A stretch of DNA of 24,579 nucleotides from an uncultured Ruminococcus sp. (lineage in GTDB: Bacteria; Bacillota; Clostridia; Oscillospirales; Ruminococcaceae). Both the position numbers and the translations under genes were made by a program. The notes under the pieces were generated by a model, which saw only the letters and a program-made list of their open reading frames with translations, searched no databases and had not been told where the DNA came from. The stretch covers positions 1 to 24,579 of the forward strand of contig CAMNJD010000531.1 of NCBI GenBank assembly GCA_946540705.1, read 5' to 3'. Shown here one piece after another: positions 22,076 through 24,579 of the stretch. Every line of letters starts with the position of its first letter. Position 1 is the first letter of the stretch.

Positions 22076-24313
22076 ATGAAAAAGCGACTGCTGATCGGCG
22101 TGATCGTCTGCGAAACAGAATCGCTCATGCAGCGCCGCCTCATCAAGGGCATGACCGCGCAGGCCTTCGCACTGGACATGGATCTGGCAATCTTTTCCTG
22201 CATCACCAACAACACGGAACTGACTCCGCATCAGGCATCTGAGTTTAACCTCTTTTCATATATGAATCTCCCCTCCTTCGACGGCATCCTGTATCTCCGC
22301 GATTCCATTCACTGTGAGGAGGAGCGGCAGCGGCTCGACGCGATCCTGCTGGAGCAAAAGCTGCCGGTGCTCGTGCTGGACGACAACACCAGCCCGTTCC
22401 CGTATCTGATGATGGACGACCGCAGCGGCTTCTGTGCGATCACGAATCACCTGATCCATGAGCACGGCCTGACGGATCTGTTCTGTCTGACCGGCATAAA
22501 GGGGCATTATACCGCCGAGCAGCGCGTGCTGGGCTTCCGCGACGCAATGGAGGCCGCGCATCTGACCGTCCCGGAGGATCATATCGTCTACGGCGACTAC
22601 TGGTACGATTCCGCAAAAAAGCTCGCCGCAGAGTTCCTGAGCGGAGAACGTCCGATGCCGCAGGCCGTTGTGTGCGGCAATGACCCGATGGCCAAGGCGC
22701 TTTGTCATACGCTCATCAGCAACGGCATCCGCATCCCCGAGGATATTATGGTCACGGGCTATGATGCCTCGCTGACCGAGACCCAGAGCATGATCGCCCT
22801 GACAAGCTATGTCCGCAAGAATTTCCGGCTCGGTGCGCAGGGCGTTGCAAAGCTGTATCAGATGATGACCGGCGAGAGCTGCCTGCTGACGCAGACCGAG
22901 CGCATCGAGGTCATCACCGGCGACAGCTGCACCTGCGGCGTCGATCTCGACTACCTGAAGCATCAGATCGCGGTCGAGGAAAAGCAGGACGAATACCGCT
23001 CCTTGTTTCGGACAAGCAATATGGGCATTCAGGTCACACAGCACGAAACGCTCGATAGCTGCATGGAGGCGATCCGCAACAATGTCTACCTGATCCGTGC
23101 GTGCAGCGAGTATTATCTCTGCCTCTGCGAGGACTGGGAGGGCGGCGGCGCGCTGGAAAATCCGTCCGAATACCGCAGAGAGGGCTTCCCGCAGCATATG
23201 CTGCTGAAGATCATGTATAATCAGCAGGAAAATTCGATCGTCACGAAGCCGTTTCCGTCTGCGAAGATGCTGCCGCGGCTTCAGGAGGAGCGCGATAAGC
23301 CCGGCGCCTATTTCTTCTCGCCGCTGCATCATGATGACCGCTTTTTCGGCATTTCGGTGCTGAGCTTCGGCGAGCGGCTCGATACCTATGACCGCATCTA
23401 CTGCGATTGGGTGCAGTATGTGAATACCGCATTGGAATATGTGCGGATGCAGACCTACCTCAAACGCTTCAACAACCGCATTTATCTCTCGTCGATCCGC
23501 GATGCGCTGACGGGTCTGTATAACCAGACCGGCTATCACAAATTTGTGCGGGAGTGCTTTGATGCGGCAAAAAATGAGCACAGACGCTTTCTGCTGCTGT
23601 ATGCGAGCTTCGATTCGCTGCGGCAGGTCAACGAGACTTACGGCCATTCCGAGGGCGACAGCGCCGTGACCGTGCTCGCCAATGCGATGAACAACAGCTG
23701 CACGACCTATGAGCGCTGCGCACGCATCGAGGATGCGGAGTTTGCGATCATCGGCTATCAGGACTATGAGGAGGATGCCTGCCAGCGCATGATCTATGCG
23801 ATCTCGGGCTATCTGGAGCACTACAACCAGAGCTCGCTGAAGCCGTACAAGCTCACGGCCAGCTTCGGGCATTTCTGCGACTATATCTCACCGGATATGA
23901 CGCTGGAGCAGGTCACGGAAAAAGCCGCGCAGGAGATCGAGGAGAGCCGCGCCTCGCGCCAGAGCGAGAAGGCTTCGCCCTATTACCGCGAATTCGTCAA
24001 TCTGCGGGAGCGCATTTACAGCAATCCGCAGGAGGACTGGAGCATCGACTCGATGTGCCGCGACCTGATCCTGAGCCGCGGATACTTCCAGAAGCTCTAT
24101 ACCCGATGCTTCGGCATCAGCTTCACGCAGGATGTCATCAACAGCCGTATCGAGCTCTCAAAGCGCTTGCTCTCCAGCACCGATTACAGCATCGCCTGTA
24201 TCGCAGACCAGAGCGGCTACAGCAACTATGTGCATTTCATGCATCAGTTCAAGAAGATCGTCGGCATCACGCCGACGGAGTACCGCCGGCGCAAACGGCA
24301 GAGCGAGGACTGA
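22076..24313 (+). CDS. hybrid transcription regulator: LacI-type sensor, degenerate GGDEF, AraC-type DNA-binding domain
   Basis: Three parts in one 745-residue cytoplasmic protein, with no signal peptide or membrane segment. Residues about 4-285 resemble the periplasmic-binding-protein-like sugar-sensing domain of LacI/GalR regulators (LIGVIVCETES, FDGILYLRDS, PYLMMDDRSGF, VVCGNDPMAKAL, IPEDIMVTGYDAS). Residues about 290-465 are a linker or GAF-like region. Residues about 470-625 follow the GGDEF fold (DALTGLYNQTGY at 476, TYGHSEGDSAVTVLANAM), but the catalytic loop reads EDAEF (552-556) instead of GGDEF, so no diguanylate cyclase activity is expected. The last 95 residues are an AraC helix-turn-helix pair (SRGYFQKLYTRCFGISFTQD, then IACIADQSGYSNYVHFMHQF). 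It probably controls carbohydrate genes; ligand and targets are unknown. Confidence 0.85.
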   Translation: MKKRLLIGVIVCETESLMQRRLIKGMTAQAFALDMDLAIFSCITNNTELTPHQASEFNLFSYMNLPSFDGILYLRDSIHCEEERQRLDAILLEQKLPVLVLDDNTSPFPYLMMDDRSGFCAITNHLIHEHGLTDLFCLTGIKGHYTAEQRVLGFRDAMEAAHLTVPEDHIVYGDYWYDSAKKLAAEFLSGERPMPQAVVCGNDPMAKALCHTLISNGIRIPEDIMVTGYDASLTETQSMIALTSYVRKNFRLGAQGVAKLYQMMTGESCLLTQTERIEVITGDSCTCGVDLDYLKHQIAVEEKQDEYRSLFRTSNMGIQVTQHETLDSCMEAIRNNVYLIRACSEYYLCLCEDWEGGGALENPSEYRREGFPQHMLLKIMYNQQENSIVTKPFPSAKMLPRLQEERDKPGAYFFSPLHHDDRFFGISVLSFGERLDTYDRIYCDWVQYVNTALEYVRMQTYLKRFNNRIYLSSIRDALTGLYNQTGYHKFVRECFDAAKNEHRRFLLLYASFDSLRQVNETYGHSEGDSAVTVLANAMNNSCTTYERCARIEDAEFAIIGYQDYEEDACQRMIYAISGYLEHYNQSSLKPYKLTASFGHFCDYISPDMTLEQVTEKAAQEIEESRASRQSEKASPYYREFVNLRERIYSNPQEDWSIDSMCRDLILSRGYFQKLYTRCFGISFTQDVINSRIELSKRLLSSTDYSIACIADQSGYSNYVHFMHQFKKIVGITPTEYRRRKRQSED

Positions 24314-24422
24314 ACCGGTACATCAGACAAGAGAAACCGCGATCCCGCATGGCAGGATTCACAAATCGGCTGTGCGGGATTTGTCATATCCGCAGAAATG
24401 CACAAAGGGAATCGCATCCCGC
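24314..24422 (+). other. non-coding region after the regulator, weak terminator candidate
   Basis: An 8-bp stem, ATCCCGCA (24342-24349) with TGCGGGAT (24373-24380), has a 23-nt loop and is followed by TTGTCATATCC. A competing 7-bp stem ACAAATC (24361-24367) with GATTTGT (24378-24384) uses part of the same arm. The T-run is poor, so termination here is uncertain. No gene is convincing in this stretch. Confidence 0.35.
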
Positions 24423-24451
24423 TTGACATTTTTTATGATGATTGATATAAT
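24423..24451 (+). promoter_or_regulatory. perfect consensus sigma-A promoter directed out of the window
   Basis: TTGACA (24423-24428), exactly 17 nt, then TATAAT (24446-24451). Both hexamers and the spacer are ideal. Transcription would start near 24458 and proceed rightwards. The 120 nt that follow in the window contain no ORF with a ribosome binding site, only a strong hairpin, so the product lies beyond the window or is an untranslated RNA. Confidence 0.8.
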
Positions 24452-24527
24452 ATTGATGTCCCAACGATCTCTTGAAGATATCTGCTTGCCTTTTTGCCGT
24501 GATACTGCGTTAGAAATCCTTGCCTTG

Positions 24528-24575
24528 CGCATGTTTCGCGGACGCGAAACTGCGCAGTTTGCCCGCAAACATGCG
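24528..24575. other. 48-nt imperfect palindrome/hairpin at the window edge
   Basis: CGCATGTTT (24528-24536) pairs with AAACATGCG (24567-24575). After one unpaired base, GCGG (24538-24541) pairs with CCGC (24563-24566). Inside, the perfect palindrome AAACTGCGCAGTTT (24547-24560) forms a further stem. A smaller alternative stem, TTTCGC (24534-24539) with GCGAAA (24544-24549), competes with the outer one. It lies about 70 nt into the transcript of the perfect promoter. It could be a leader structure, a small RNA, or a dispersed palindromic repeat. Confidence 0.6.
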
Positions 24576-24579
24576 TCAG

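Noticed and set aside
22256..23872. 538-residue open frame on the minus strand
   Set aside because: It is a shadow of the sensor-regulator gene. The + strand frame has three recognisable domains and a promoter.
24359..24568. 69-residue minus-strand frame at the right edge
   Set aside because: It crosses the perfect promoter and part of the hairpin, has no clear ribosome binding site and no recognisable family. It could be a remnant, but nothing supports it as a gene.
1..24579. CRISPR array, tRNA, rRNA, prophage or insertion sequence
   Set aside because: I saw no regularly spaced direct repeats, no cloverleaf-like or rRNA-like sequence, and no transposase, integrase or phage gene motifs.

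Overview
The window looks like a chromosomal segment of an anaerobic, fibre-degrading Firmicute of the Ruminococcus type (Oscillospiraceae/Ruminococcaceae). The evidence is a secreted pectate lyase with a C-terminal dockerin, the gene orders infC-rpmI-rplT, dprA-topA-trmFO, rnc-smc-ftsY and yhbY-nadD-yqeK-LCP, GC-rich codon use, and strong Shine-Dalgarno and sigma-A type promoter sequences. Every convincing gene is on the + strand. The long ORFs on the other strand are codon-bias shadows.

Layout. (1) 128-2023: a dockerin-bearing PL10-type pectate lyase. (2) 2058-3724: a near-consensus promoter, a leader of about 215 nt with a perfect 12-bp terminator hairpin and a possible competing antiterminator pairing, then infC-rpmI-rplT and a terminator. 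infC probably starts at ATT. (3) 3762-9348: a SpoU-family RNA methyltransferase, dprA, topA and trmFO, tightly packed; trmFO overlaps topA. (4) 9411-11143: plsX and rnc, with no acpP between them. (5) 11167-13469: two cell-envelope genes, a membrane-anchored protein of unknown function and a putative lipoprotein esterase. They sit between rnc and smc, which are usually close neighbours. (6) 13534-18526: smc and ftsY; the FtsY acidic domain is a C-terminal tail rather than the usual N-terminal one. (7) 18545-21880: RdgB/HAM1-type NTP pyrophosphatase, yhbY, nadD, yqeK and an LCP (LytR-CpsA-Psr) enzyme, then a terminator. (8) 21997-24313: an extended -10 promoter driving a 745-residue regulator that joins a LacI-type ligand-binding region, a degenerate GGDEF domain and a C-terminal AraC DNA-binding domain. 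(9) 24314-24579: non-coding, with a perfect-consensus promoter followed by a 48-nt hairpin that runs almost to the window edge.

Most of the window is core growth machinery: translation initiation, ribosomal proteins, tRNA/rRNA modification, DNA topology, chromosome segregation, membrane protein targeting, phospholipid and NAD synthesis, and nucleotide clean-up. The accessory parts are the pectate lyase, the rnc-smc insert pair and the sensor-regulator. I see no CRISPR array, prophage, insertion sequence, tRNA or rRNA. I found no clearly new multi-gene system. The observations most worth following are the infC leader and its ATT start, the rearranged FtsY tail, the hybrid regulator and the structured transcript start at the right edge.
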